Positions 9,139 through 16,975 of a stretch of 64,000 bases of DNA are shown in pieces. How positions within the stretch are numbered: position 1 is the first letter of the stretch; every line of letters starts with the position of its first letter. The position numbers and the translations under genes are program-made. Source of the stretch: Pseudomonas sp. GV085 (GTDB lineage Bacteria; Pseudomonadota; Gammaproteobacteria; Pseudomonadales; Pseudomonadaceae); the NCBI RefSeq assembly GCF_003050925.1, contig NZ_QAOV01000007.1, positions 62,001 through 126,000 of the forward strand, written 5' to 3'. The notes below the pieces were generated by a model. That model ran no database searches and was not told the DNA's origin. It saw only the letters and a list, made by a program, of their open reading frames with translations.

Positions 9139-10781
9139 AGAGTGCGCGAAATCACGAAACCGGCATAGTCGCGATCACCCAACAATTGATCGTAGGGGGT
9201 ATCGCCTCCCATGAATTTCGCGTAGTTGAAAGAGACCTGCCAACTTGCGGGGTTACGCACGAAGTTCAAATACAGGTTCATGCTGCTGGCACCCTCGGTG
9301 AAGGTTGCAGACAGATTGGGTGTCCGTCCGCCCAGGGAGCGCGAATAGAAGATCCCAGGCGTAACCTGCCAACCCGGAAGCAACGTCCCGTCATAAGTGA
9401 GGCTGAAATCCACATTGACGCCCGATGAGGTTTTGTTGCCCTTGGCCGTCGGCGGGGTCGATGGATCCAGCTGCCAGGTGTTCAAACCCGCGGAAATCAG
9501 CTCACCGTGGACGCTGTCATGCAGATCGGGATACTTCACGACCACCAATTCAGACAGCAGGGTGCCCGTACTGGCGCCGGTGAAGTCAAGCAGTCCGGGG
9601 GAGTTGGAGGGTGTCAGGCTGTATAGGCCGGTCAGGTGCCACTGGAATTTTTTCTGGTCGTCCCAGCATTTGCCGCCATTGTTTGCACAGAGATCGAGAA
9701 CGGGGTTGAGTGGCACCGCATCCTTGGGACGGTAGGACAACTCCGTGCCGACAGCCCAGTCGCCAATCGGCATGTTGGCGCTGATGCCATAGAGCATACG
9801 GTCTTCCGGATATACCCACTTTTGCGAAAGGGCGAAGGTCTCCGGATCGAGCACCTGCACCGTCAGTGACGGCAGCTTTTCGTGATAGCGCATCACGTAA
9901 AGGCCGAGATTGAGATCGGTGTCGTCCGGTTGCCAACGCAGCGAGATGCCCCACTGTCCGCTATCCCGAGCACCCTTATCGTCGAACCCGTAGGATTGCA
10001 TGCCCTCACCGAGTCCGTGAGTGGTCGACCAGTAACTGCCAACGGGCGGCAGCTCGCTCTTGTTCCAGCCGAACTGATAGTAGGCCTCAATGTTCAGACC
10101 GGAACCCAGACCCGAAGCGAGGCTGAGCATCGGGGCCGGCAGCACGGCTTCCTTGAGCTGGACACCAGGACGCGCGAGGGCCTGGTAATCGTAAGCGTTG
10201 GTGTTGTTGATGCCACCCACCACGAACAGGCTTTCGCCCCAGTTGATCACCTGATTGCCCAAGCGAGCCCGTACGCGCTGATCGCCGACATCGAAGCTCT
10301 TGCTCACCCACAGGTCGAGCAGGCGAGCCTTGAATTCGAGGTCGTCACGCGCATCATTGGTAAGACCGTCGCTGCCAACGCCCGCAGGTGTGTTGAAAGA
10401 CAGGGCGCCGGTGGTATCGGTGGCGGCGAAGTCACGAATCCAGCTTCCACGCGCCATGAAGGTGAAGTCCTCCGGTAACTTCAGCAGCAACTCATGGGAG
10501 CCTTTGATGTAGTTGGTGAACAGGTCACCCTTGTCGTAGTTCAAGTTGCCCTGATCACCAATGCCAGAGGTTTGTGCCAGGCAACCACTGGGCGGGTTGT
10601 GTCCGGTAGCGCCGGTGTTGACCAGATTGCAAGATTGCGAATCGGTGCGCAGGCCCATGCCCACGGCGATGGTGGAATCGAATGAACCACGGATGTTCTC
10701 GGTTTCAAACGTGAACGCCATTGCCAAAGGGGTTGCACACGCGATGACAAGGCCTGATGCTTTTGTGATTATTTTTTTCAT
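9135..10781 (-). CDS. DUF1302 outer-membrane beta-barrel protein
   Basis: 548 residues with a signal peptide (MKKIITKASGLVIACATPLA) and the DUF1302 opening NIRGSFDSTIAVGMGLR. The remainder has alternating aromatic strands and polar loops, as expected of a large outer-membrane barrel, and ends near FVISRTL. Other conserved-looking stretches are GNQVINWGESLFVVGGINN and LRWQPDDTDLNLGLYVMRYHE. It is located between the DUF1329 gene and the RND exporter (4-base overlap). The DUF1302/DUF1329/RND trio recurs in Pseudomonas and in steroid- or fatty-acid-degrading bacteria; the function remains unassigned. Confidence 0.87.
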   Translation of the reverse strand: MKKIITKASGLVIACATPLAMAFTFETENIRGSFDSTIAVGMGLRTDSQSCNLVNTGATGHNPPSGCLAQTSGIGDQGNLNYDKGDLFTNYIKGSHELLLKLPEDFTFMARGSWIRDFAATDTTGALSFNTPAGVGSDGLTNDARDDLEFKARLLDLWVSKSFDVGDQRVRARLGNQVINWGESLFVVGGINNTNAYDYQALARPGVQLKEAVLPAPMLSLASGLGSGLNIEAYYQFGWNKSELPPVGSYWSTTHGLGEGMQSYGFDDKGARDSGQWGISLRWQPDDTDLNLGLYVMRYHEKLPSLTVQVLDPETFALSQKWVYPEDRMLYGISANMPIGDWAVGTELSYRPKDAVPLNPVLDLCANNGGKCWDDQKKFQWHLTGLYSLTPSNSPGLLDFTGASTGTLLSELVVVKYPDLHDSVHGELISAGLNTWQLDPSTPPTAKGNKTSSGVNVDFSLTYDGTLLPGWQVTPGIFYSRSLGGRTPNLSATFTEGASSMNLYLNFVRNPASWQVSFNYAKFMGGDTPYDQLLGDRDYAGFVISRTL

Positions 10782-10804
10782 GATGGCTCTCGATCGATCG
10801 CTTT

Positions 10805-12229
10805 TTAGCGTTCGCTGATGGCACGCAAGTTGTCGGAGGTGTAGAAGTCACGCTTCAGGCGGGGGTTGCCGGTACTCTCGGTGAGCCAGCGGTGATCGTT
10901 CTTGCCCACTCCGACAGACGTCATGTCGTACAGGTAGCGACCGTCAACCAGGTTGTACTGCGCCTGTGCCTCCATATCGCAGGTGCCTGTCTCGTAGACC
11001 GGGATCGTATAGCCTTCGCGAACCTTCCAGATTTGCCCTTGCTTGTCGTAGTCGACAGCCATCAGCGCGTTCCAGCTATCTTCATCGATGTAGAAGAGTC
11101 GCTTCGGAGCCTGGTGGCGCATGCCCTGGCGAACCGTGGCCTCGACGACCCAGACACGATGCAATTCATAGCGGCGTGATTCGGGCGCGATGTAATCATG
11201 CTTGGCCACATTCTCAATGTTGGCAGAGGCGTCATAGGCCCCGAAGGCGTTGTAGGGCACCAACAACTCCTGCTTGCCGACCAGCTTCCAGTCGAAGCGG
11301 TCCATCGGCCCGAAGAACACGTTCGACTCATCGATGGTGTACTGATTGTCGAGACCAATTTGCGGAGAGTCGTAGGAGTAGGCGGGCATGCGACGCACAC
11401 GACGCTGGCCGGGGAAGTAATAGAACGTGGTCGCCTGTTCGCCAGCCTTGGTAGTCACCACACCGGCCTGTCCGGCAAGGGCAGCAGGATCCAGATAGGA
11501 GAAATAAGTGGCGACTTCCAGGCGATCGAAGGAAGAGAACAACGCACTGCCCTTTTCTCCCCATGGGGTATACATGAACCAGTCCGTCGAAGTGCGCAGC
11601 CAGTCGTTCCCCCCCTTGCGCGGCGATATCCCGGAAACGGTCTTGGACATATCGAAACCAACGCCGCGGTAGCGCATTTTCATGTTCCACATCACCTCGG
11701 CACCGGTGCTCGGCATAGGGAATGGAATACCGGGTACGTGAGCTTCTTTCAGGGCCAGACCATCGGCATCCAATGTGGCGAATCCGACGTTCTTCCTGGT
11801 GTTATCAGCGACGAAGTCGGGCACACCGCAGCTACGACGGGTCGGATACACATCCATGCGATAGCCCGGGATTTTCTTGAACAGTTCCACCTGACCGGGT
11901 GAAAGCTTGTCCGCATATTGCGAGACATTGTTGGAGTCGATACTGAAAAGCGGTTTGTCGTTCTTGAATTTCCAGGATTGACCACGCACCTGGCCATAAC
12001 TCCAGCCACCGCCCTGCGGACCGGGTGGCGTCCAGGCCGGGATGACCCCATCAGAACTTGCCGCGACCTCCCCTCCCAGCGGCGTTAGCTTCGTACCGAG
12101 CAGCGCAGGATCCTTCTGTGCAGCTTGAACAGTGCCGATAGCAGCCATTGCTGCCAATGCCACGATCAGATGCCTGACTCCACTTCTGGTGGAAATGCCG
12201 GCGCATGGCCGCTCAATAACTTCATTCAT
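10805..12229 (-). CDS. DUF1329 (LolB-like) exported protein
   Basis: 474 residues. The ATG of MNEVIERPC is preceded by GAGGA at 7 bases; an in-frame extension further upstream lacks a ribosome site. A hydrophobic export signal follows (GVRHLIVALAAMAAIGTVQA). The mature part contains LGTKLTPLGGEVAASSDGVI, YFPGQRRVRRMPAYSYDSP and DMEAQAQYNLVDGRYLYDMT, typical of DUF1329, a LolA/LolB-fold family thought to carry hydrophobic ligands or lipoproteins. First gene of the operon with DUF1302, RND and YCF48, and divergent from a TetR regulator across an inverted repeat. Confidence 0.87.
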   Translation of the reverse strand: MNEVIERPCAGISTRSGVRHLIVALAAMAAIGTVQAAQKDPALLGTKLTPLGGEVAASSDGVIPAWTPPGPQGGGWSYGQVRGQSWKFKNDKPLFSIDSNNVSQYADKLSPGQVELFKKIPGYRMDVYPTRRSCGVPDFVADNTRKNVGFATLDADGLALKEAHVPGIPFPMPSTGAEVMWNMKMRYRGVGFDMSKTVSGISPRKGGNDWLRTSTDWFMYTPWGEKGSALFSSFDRLEVATYFSYLDPAALAGQAGVVTTKAGEQATTFYYFPGQRRVRRMPAYSYDSPQIGLDNQYTIDESNVFFGPMDRFDWKLVGKQELLVPYNAFGAYDASANIENVAKHDYIAPESRRYELHRVWVVEATVRQGMRHQAPKRLFYIDEDSWNALMAVDYDKQGQIWKVREGYTIPVYETGTCDMEAQAQYNLVDGRYLYDMTSVGVGKNDHRWLTESTGNPRLKRDFYTSDNLRAISER

Positions 12230-12306
12230 TGGAAGATCCTCATGGGGCTGAAACCGGCGGCGCGACCTTCCTGGAGGGAAGACTCGGGCTGTGCCACACT
12301 CTCTAA

Positions 12307-12340
12307 TCAATTGACTTGATCATTTGACCAAGTCAATTGA
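12307..12340. promoter_or_regulatory. Candidate TetR operator, 12-bp perfect inverted repeat
   Basis: TCAATTGACTTG and CAAGTCAATTGA are exact reverse complements separated by 10 bases; the spacer carries a further TTGAC. The site lies 78 bases upstream of the DUF1329 start and 337 bases upstream of the divergent TetR ATG, where a repressor could control the envelope operon. Confidence 0.6.
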
Positions 12341-12377
12341 CTACAAAGCAAACCACATGCCAAACCATGGAGGTAAA

Positions 12378-12674
12378 ATGAATTTGCTTAGTTATCAATG
12401 TGTTAGAAATTTGATCAATCGGCCAGGCAACACTGCTTACTCACCGACGCACCCGCTTGTTTCAGCAGGCCGCACCAATCTGGGAATTTACGAAACAGTT
12501 GTTACGCATTATCACCGCATTGGAATGAGCTATTCACGTGTGCCATTGGCAACAAAACCCATGCGCCGCTCCACGCCGGCTCATGACTCGCAGACCCGTC
12601 ATGCTGTAGCATCCGCCGGCGTTGACGCCGCCCCCCAGGCAGGCGCTACTGCAGTAACAAAGGAGATTGCTTGA
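12378..12674 (+). CDS. Possible 98-residue leader reading frame before the TetR gene
   Basis: The frame opens MNLLSYQCVRNL behind an exact GGAGG four bases before the ATG and ends 2 bases before the TetR ATG, so it could be translated and coupled. Codon use is poor and no family is recognised. It may only be the untranslated leader of the regulator mRNA, since the stretch 12341-12670 otherwise shows nothing. Confidence 0.25.
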   Translation: MNLLSYQCVRNLINRPGNTAYSPTHPLVSAGRTNLGIYETVVTHYHRIGMSYSRVPLATKPMRRSTPAHDSQTRHAVASAGVDAAPQAGATAVTKEIA

Positions 12675-12676
12675 CT

Positions 12677-13258
12677 ATGGCCAGAGTGGGCGCTGAATTG
12701 CGTAGACAGGACTTCGTGGAAGCCACTGTCAAAGTGATTGCAGAACATGGGGTTGCCAATGCAACGACTCGACGTATCGCCGCTGCCGCAGGCTGTCCTC
12801 TCGCGTCGCTGCACTACGTGTTTCATACAAAAGACGACCTCCTCTATGCAGTCTATGAGTCTCTTTTCAACTTGCCACACCAGGCCCTGACGAACGTGCC
12901 TGCGGGGACTACCGCAGCTGAAACGACAGCGGAAATGCTTCGCCAATTAGTCACGTGGTTCTCCACCAACCCCGACATCGCCAAGGCACAAACCGAGCTT
13001 TTCTTCTGGGCCATGCGCAACAACCCCGAGATGGCGAGCAGAATCTACGCGGTAGCGATAGAAGCAACGGAACAGGCCATGGAAAAAGCCATCGGTACGC
13101 AATTCGACAAGGCCTTCTTGAAGGCCACAAGTCGACTGCTGGTTCATCTTGTGGATGGTCTGATCATCGCCTGGTCCGCTCATGGAGACTTGGCACGGCT
13201 GGAGGCAGAAACTGAAACGGCCTGCGAAGCGGTAGCGCTATTAGTGGCTAGCCGCTGA
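12677..13258 (+). CDS. TetR-family transcriptional regulator
   Basis: 193 residues. The N-terminal helix-turn-helix (residues about 25-45) reads TTRRIAAAAGCPLASLHYVF, followed by the usual HTKDDLLYAVYE helix; the rest is an all-helical ligand-binding domain. AGGAG lies 11 bases before this ATG; a TTG two codons earlier, 5 bases from AGGAG, is an alternative start. It is divergent from the DUF1329-DUF1302-RND-YCF48 operon with a strong inverted repeat between, so it probably represses that operon and perhaps the CoA operon, with an acyl-CoA or related hydrophobic ligand as inducer. The ligand is an inference. Confidence 0.85.
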   Translation: MARVGAELRRQDFVEATVKVIAEHGVANATTRRIAAAAGCPLASLHYVFHTKDDLLYAVYESLFNLPHQALTNVPAGTTAAETTAEMLRQLVTWFSTNPDIAKAQTELFFWAMRNNPEMASRIYAVAIEATEQAMEKAIGTQFDKAFLKATSRLLVHLVDGLIIAWSAHGDLARLEAETETACEAVALLVASR

Positions 13259-13453
13259 ACATTTTGATCCGTATCTACCTGACGATCATCAACCTGTACC
13301 CCGTTGGGTGATCGCCGGGGCCTGAGTGATTTGTTGAGCTGTGGCGGATTTAGCTGTTGGAGGTGCCGGTGAAGTATGGCAAGTCAGTGCTCAACCAGAT
13401 CATGGTTGCAGCTGGCGACTCTGTCTGAGCACAAGCCTTGTCATCGAACTTGC

Positions 13454-13836
13454 TTACAAGCTACTGACCAATTGACCTCCATCCACAGCCATAACGCTGC
13501 CGGTCATGAACGCACCGGCATCGCTGGCGAGTAGTAGAAACGGCCCCTCCAGCTCGTGGAGTTCGCCTAATCGGCGCATGGGAATCAGCTCACGTATGTA
13601 GTTGATGCCCTTGTCACTATCGAAAAAAGCTTCATTCATTTCCGTCTTGAAGTAGCCCGGGGCTAAGGCGTTGACGCGAATCTTGTAGCGCGCGAGCTCC
13701 AGCGCCAGCGACTTGGTCAGTTGCACCACGCCTGCTTTGGCGGCGCAGTAATGGCTATAGACCAAGTATCGAAGGCGCCAGTGATCAGCACCGTTCGGCC
13801 GGCCAAGGAGAAGCGCTAGGCGAAGTCGCGATCCAT
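13454..13836 (-). pseudogene. Short-chain dehydrogenase/reductase pseudogene with internal deletion
   Basis: The minus strand first encodes MDRDFA, a TAG stop, then RFSLAGRTVLITGA, the N-terminal Rossmann turn of an SDR. Ten codons later the reading frame changes and resumes at the catalytic YCAAK helix, continuing through LALELARYKIRVNALAPGYF and GSVMAVDGGQLVSSL to a normal C-terminus. About 130 of the expected 255 residues are therefore missing, with an early nonsense codon and a frameshift. The C-terminal 103 codons remain open, but the protein would lack its cofactor domain. No function expected. Confidence 0.85.
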
Positions 13837-13929
13837 CAATACACCTCGACTGCGGTACAGATGACGCACAGGGTCAACTGGCTGGCCCAACGCTGCCTGG
13901 CGCAAGAGGGCACATCCTTCCAGCGGCCC

Positions 13930-14781
13930 TTACTTTTCCCACTCGGCCTTGGGAATCATCAAGCCGTGGTTACCGTTGTAAGCGGCGCGCTCAGGCTGTT
14001 TCCAACCCTCCAGCAGCGAATTGTCGAGACGGTAGATTTCCACACCGAGAGGACGGCAAACCTCCAGCGGATCCTCGGCGTCGGGGCCCCACATCGGCAA
14101 TGACAAGTCACCGCCCGGACAGGTGGACAGCGCGCAAAGCAGGTCGATTTCCGCGAAGAACTCCAGGTAGTCGCCCTGCTTCGCCGGGCACGCCTTCATG
14201 AAGTACATGTCGTCGTGATTGAGGCCAGTGCACTGAAAAATGTTCAACACATCGTGCACGTCGAACTCGGTCAGGCCGTGCGGCAACACCGCGCGGGTCA
14301 GGTTGGAGTGGCAATGGTGATGGAAATCCTCGCCGGTGAGCATCTTGTTCACGTAAGGATCGCAGCGGGTGCCGAGCAGGTCGTGCAAACGGCCGCCATG
14401 TTCGTCGATGCCGTAGCCGGCCAGGCTGTCGTCGGTGATGGTGACCATCGGTCGCAGGAACGGCAGGTTCGACCACAAGCGGTCGTAGGTGGTGACGTGC
14501 GCGCCTTGCAACTGACGGGTTCGGGCCGCCCACATGCGTTCGCGGGGATCGTTGGCGCTCCACACGTTGAAGTCGCCGACCTGCGGCCCCACAGGCGTGG
14601 TCACGCGAAACACATGCCCCGCCGGCACCTTCCAGGCGCGGCCGGTGCGAATCGGCACTTCGAATTGCTCGACCAGCGTGCGGCCTTCCTTGCTTTCGCG
14701 CACGCGGTCATAGAACGCTTTGTCTACCTGCAATGCGGCGCCCTTGCTGACTTGGTAGGCCGCTGGATAATCCTTGTACAT
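13930..14781 (-). CDS. DUF1989 (urea carboxylase-associated) protein
   Basis: 283 residues. The family is recognised from GRAWKVPAGHVFRVTTPVGPQ, VGDFNVWSANDPRERMW, HHHCHSNLTRAVLPHGL and the Cys-containing CPAKQGDYLEFFAEIDLLCALSTCP cut by the usual spacing; DUF1989 proteins have a cupin-like core with conserved His and Cys. Relatives occur near urea carboxylase, amino-acid and purine catabolism genes, but the biochemical activity is not settled. It lies 14 bases downstream of the GntR regulator on the same strand and near an amino-acid ABC transporter, so it probably works on the nitrogen compound that transporter imports. Confidence 0.8.
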   Translation of the reverse strand: MYKDYPAAYQVSKGAALQVDKAFYDRVRESKEGRTLVEQFEVPIRTGRAWKVPAGHVFRVTTPVGPQVGDFNVWSANDPRERMWAARTRQLQGAHVTTYDRLWSNLPFLRPMVTITDDSLAGYGIDEHGGRLHDLLGTRCDPYVNKMLTGEDFHHHCHSNLTRAVLPHGLTEFDVHDVLNIFQCTGLNHDDMYFMKACPAKQGDYLEFFAEIDLLCALSTCPGGDLSLPMWGPDAEDPLEVCRPLGVEIYRLDNSLLEGWKQPERAAYNGNHGLMIPKAEWEK

Positions 14782-14795
14782 GATGGGTCCTCTCT

Positions 14796-15461
14796 TCAGT
14801 GTTTTGGTCGGCTGCTCAGAATGTCCAGCAGCACGAGTTCGGAGTCGTTGAGATAGCTGCTCATGGCTTCCTCGGCTTCCTTCTTGCGGCCGTCGCCCAG
14901 CAGATCGTGAATATGCCGGTCGCGTTCAAGCCAGGGTTTCTGGAACGATTCCTCGCTGGGAGCGTTGGAAAACACCAGGCGCGTCTGGGCCGCCACGTGG
15001 GTGAAGAATTCGTCGAACAGCGGGCTGCGCATCAGGCCGACGATATGTTGGTGAAACCGCAGGCTGTGGGTACCGAAGGCTTGCCAGTTCTCGCGATCCT
15101 GGGCCAGTTGTGCCGCCTCGATGGCATCGAACATCAGATCGGACTGGTACTCGCGTAACGGCTTGCTCGCGGCGATCGCCTGCAATTCGAGCGTGCGGCG
15201 GACCTTGAAGATGTCGCGCACATCGTCGATACCCATTCGGCGCACCATCACGCCTTTGTTGCGCACATAGCTGGTCAGGCCTTCGCGACCCAACTGGTGT
15301 AGCGCCTCGCGTACGGTGTTGCGCGAGGCGTTGTAGGCGTTGACCAGCTCGCTTTCCACCAGTGGCGTGCCTGGCAACAGGCGCCCGCCAATGATGTCTT
15401 CGCGCAGCTCGATGGCGACCTGGTCCGGCAGCGACAGGCTTTTTTCCTTGGGTTGACTCAC
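14796..15461 (-). CDS. GntR-family regulator, FCD subfamily
   Basis: 221 residues. The winged helix is at residues about 15-75 (LREDIIGGRLLPGTPLVESE, YNASRNTVREALHQLGREGL), followed by the all-helical FCD effector domain with the metal-site pattern D..R...E / H...H (RRTLELQAIAA, SLRFHQHIVGL, RDRHIHDLL). The GTG of the sequence beginning VSQPK was chosen because GGAGGG lies 9 bases upstream; a GTG seven codons earlier has no such site. Likely controls the DUF1989 gene and the plus-strand ABC transporter through palindromes at 15566 and 16038. Confidence 0.85.
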   Translation of the reverse strand: MSQPKEKSLSLPDQVAIELREDIIGGRLLPGTPLVESELVNAYNASRNTVREALHQLGREGLTSYVRNKGVMVRRMGIDDVRDIFKVRRTLELQAIAASKPLREYQSDLMFDAIEAAQLAQDRENWQAFGTHSLRFHQHIVGLMRSPLFDEFFTHVAAQTRLVFSNAPSEESFQKPWLERDRHIHDLLGDGRKKEAEEAMSSYLNDSELVLLDILSSRPKH

Positions 15462-15565
15462 CGTTGCACTCCCTCCGTTCACGCGAGGTTGCGCGTGGTT
15501 TTCTTGCCCATCAGACCTTTTCGCACGTTCGTATCCTCGGTAGGTGGAAGCAGTAAGGGCGGCAA

Positions 15566-15582
15566 TGATTGTTCAACAATCA
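15566..15582. promoter_or_regulatory. Perfect 17-base palindrome, likely GntR operator
   Basis: TGATTGTTCAACAATCA has 8-base arms around a single C. Size and TTGTT/AACAA core fit FCD-GntR operators. It lies 105 bases upstream of the GntR start. Confidence 0.6.
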
Positions 15583-16037
15583 CTTGATTACATATCTGCT
15601 AATACTATGCCAATTACCGAATTCAAGACCTGTTTGAAAGTTTTTTGTCCGGGAGCGAGCCTGCTCCGGGCGGCGATCCGACGATAGCGGTCTGCCTGCC
15701 AATATCTCCGCTGGATGCGCCTTACATTTCCTCCCATACAGCTTCATGTTCCCCGGGTCGAACTCGTCGTACACATGACCACTCATTGCCCGCGATGACA
15801 CTCCGTCGTTCTGGCCGTCGATGCTGCCGGGACATCAAGGATTGAGCCAGGAAAGCCGGCGTCCTGAATCTCACACTTTGTTACCGCATACCCCATTCGT
15901 GTGTAAAAACCTGCTTTGGTAACAGCCTCGCAGGCTGCCTCCCTCCCTGCGCTAACTTGCCTGCAAAGCCCATCCCAGAGCGCTGTACGCGCTTTCTCAG
16001 ATGCAAAATCCGCGAATTGGCCGGGTGATTGCATATG
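15583..16037. other. Non-coding interval between the GntR gene and the ABC transporter
   Basis: About 450 bases with no recognisable gene. A frame runs on the minus strand through 15783-16214 but lacks family features, codon bias and a ribosome site. A degraded REP-like motif (GGAGCGAGCCTGCTCC) occurs near 15652. Confidence 0.4.
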
Positions 16038-16051
16038 CTTGTCTGTACAAG
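16038..16051. promoter_or_regulatory. CTTGT-N4-ACAAG inverted repeat upstream of the ABC transporter
   Basis: CTTGTCTGTACAAG resembles an FCD-GntR site (TTGT/ACAA half-sites) and is 87 bases before the start of the binding-protein gene. It differs in spacing from the palindrome at 15566, so shared recognition is uncertain. Confidence 0.45.
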
Positions 16052-16137
16052 TATCTGCGTGTGCATAAGACATATTGCCAAGCAGTACCCGTGTTCTTGC
16101 GTCACAAGCGCTTTCGATGGTCCCAGGGAATAAAACA

Positions 16138-16920
16138 ATGAAAAAAGCATTTCTCACCCTTTCTGCATTGGCTTTGTGTGTGGCTGCCGGTTCTGCGCTG
16201 GCCAAGGAGTACAAGGAGTTGCGCTTTGGCGTCGACCCTTCTTATGCGCCGTTCGAATCCAAGGCCGCCGATGGCAGCCTGGTGGGCTTCGATATCGATC
16301 TGGGTAACGCGATCTGCGCGCAGCTGAAGGTCAAGTGCAAGTGGGTCGAAAGCGACTTCGACGGCATGATTCCCGGCCTCAAGGCCAACAAGTTCGACGG
16401 CGTGATCTCTTCCATGACCGTCACGCCAGCACGCGAGAAAGTCATCGACTTCTCAAACGAGCTGTTCTCTGGCCCGACCGCGCTGGTATTCAAGAAAGGC
16501 GTGGCCATCGGCACCGACCCGGCCTCCCTCAAGGGCAAGAAAGTCGGCTACGAGCAAGGCTCCATCCAGGAAGCCTACGCCAAGGCCGTGCTGGACAAGG
16601 CCGGGGTAGAGACCCAGGCCTACGCCAACCAGGACCAGGTGTACGCTGACCTGATCTCCGGACGTCTCGATGCAGGGATCCAGGACATGCTGCAAGCCGA
16701 ACTGGGCTTCCTGAAGTCGCCGCCAGGCGCCGACTTCCAGGTCAGCGAGCCGGTCGAAAGCCCCCTGCTGCCAGCCAAAACCGCGGTGGGCCTGACCAAA
16801 GGCAACGCCGAGCTCCAGGCCTTGCTGAACAAAGGTATCCAGGCACTGCACGACAATGGCACCTATGCGGCCGTCCAGCGCAAGCACTTTGGCGACCTGA
16901 ATCTCTACAGCGGCAAATAA
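16138..16920 (+). CDS. Polar amino-acid ABC transporter, periplasmic binding protein
   Basis: 260 residues with a signal peptide (MKKAFLTLSALALCVAAGSALA). The mature protein starts KEYKELRFGVDPSYAPFES and carries the family-3 solute-binding signature GFDIDLGNAICAQL, SDFDGMIPGLKANKFDGVIS and MTVTPAREKVIDFS, as in lysine/arginine/ornithine and histidine binding proteins (ArgT/HisJ/AotJ type). The ATG at MKKAF was chosen over an upstream in-frame Met because it starts a proper signal peptide. First gene of a four-gene transporter; a hairpin follows its stop, which may raise its expression over the membrane genes. Confidence 0.9.
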   Translation: MKKAFLTLSALALCVAAGSALAKEYKELRFGVDPSYAPFESKAADGSLVGFDIDLGNAICAQLKVKCKWVESDFDGMIPGLKANKFDGVISSMTVTPAREKVIDFSNELFSGPTALVFKKGVAIGTDPASLKGKKVGYEQGSIQEAYAKAVLDKAGVETQAYANQDQVYADLISGRLDAGIQDMLQAELGFLKSPPGADFQVSEPVESPLLPAKTAVGLTKGNAELQALLNKGIQALHDNGTYAAVQRKHFGDLNLYSGK

Positions 16921-16929
16921 TCACCCTGC

Positions 16930-16956
16930 GCCCATTTCCGGATGGGCACTTTTTTG
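16930..16956 (+). terminator. Intercistronic stem-loop with T-run after the binding-protein gene
   Basis: GCCCAT, a six-base loop, ATGGGC, then ACTTTTTTG. The six-pair stem and T-run suit a partial terminator or 3' mRNA stabiliser between the binding-protein gene and the first permease, which starts 20 bases later. Confidence 0.6.
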
Positions 16957-16975
16957 ATCGATGTAGGGCTGCCCA

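Noticed and set aside
13261-13453. Possible insertion-sequence remnant between TetR and the SDR pseudogene
   Set aside because: Translation shows scattered transposase-like words (for example FDPYLPDDHQPVPRWVIA) but no stretch long enough to assign a family.
15783-16214. 143-residue minus-strand frame upstream of the ABC binding protein
   Set aside because: It runs through the binding-protein signal peptide in antisense and has no codon bias or family match.
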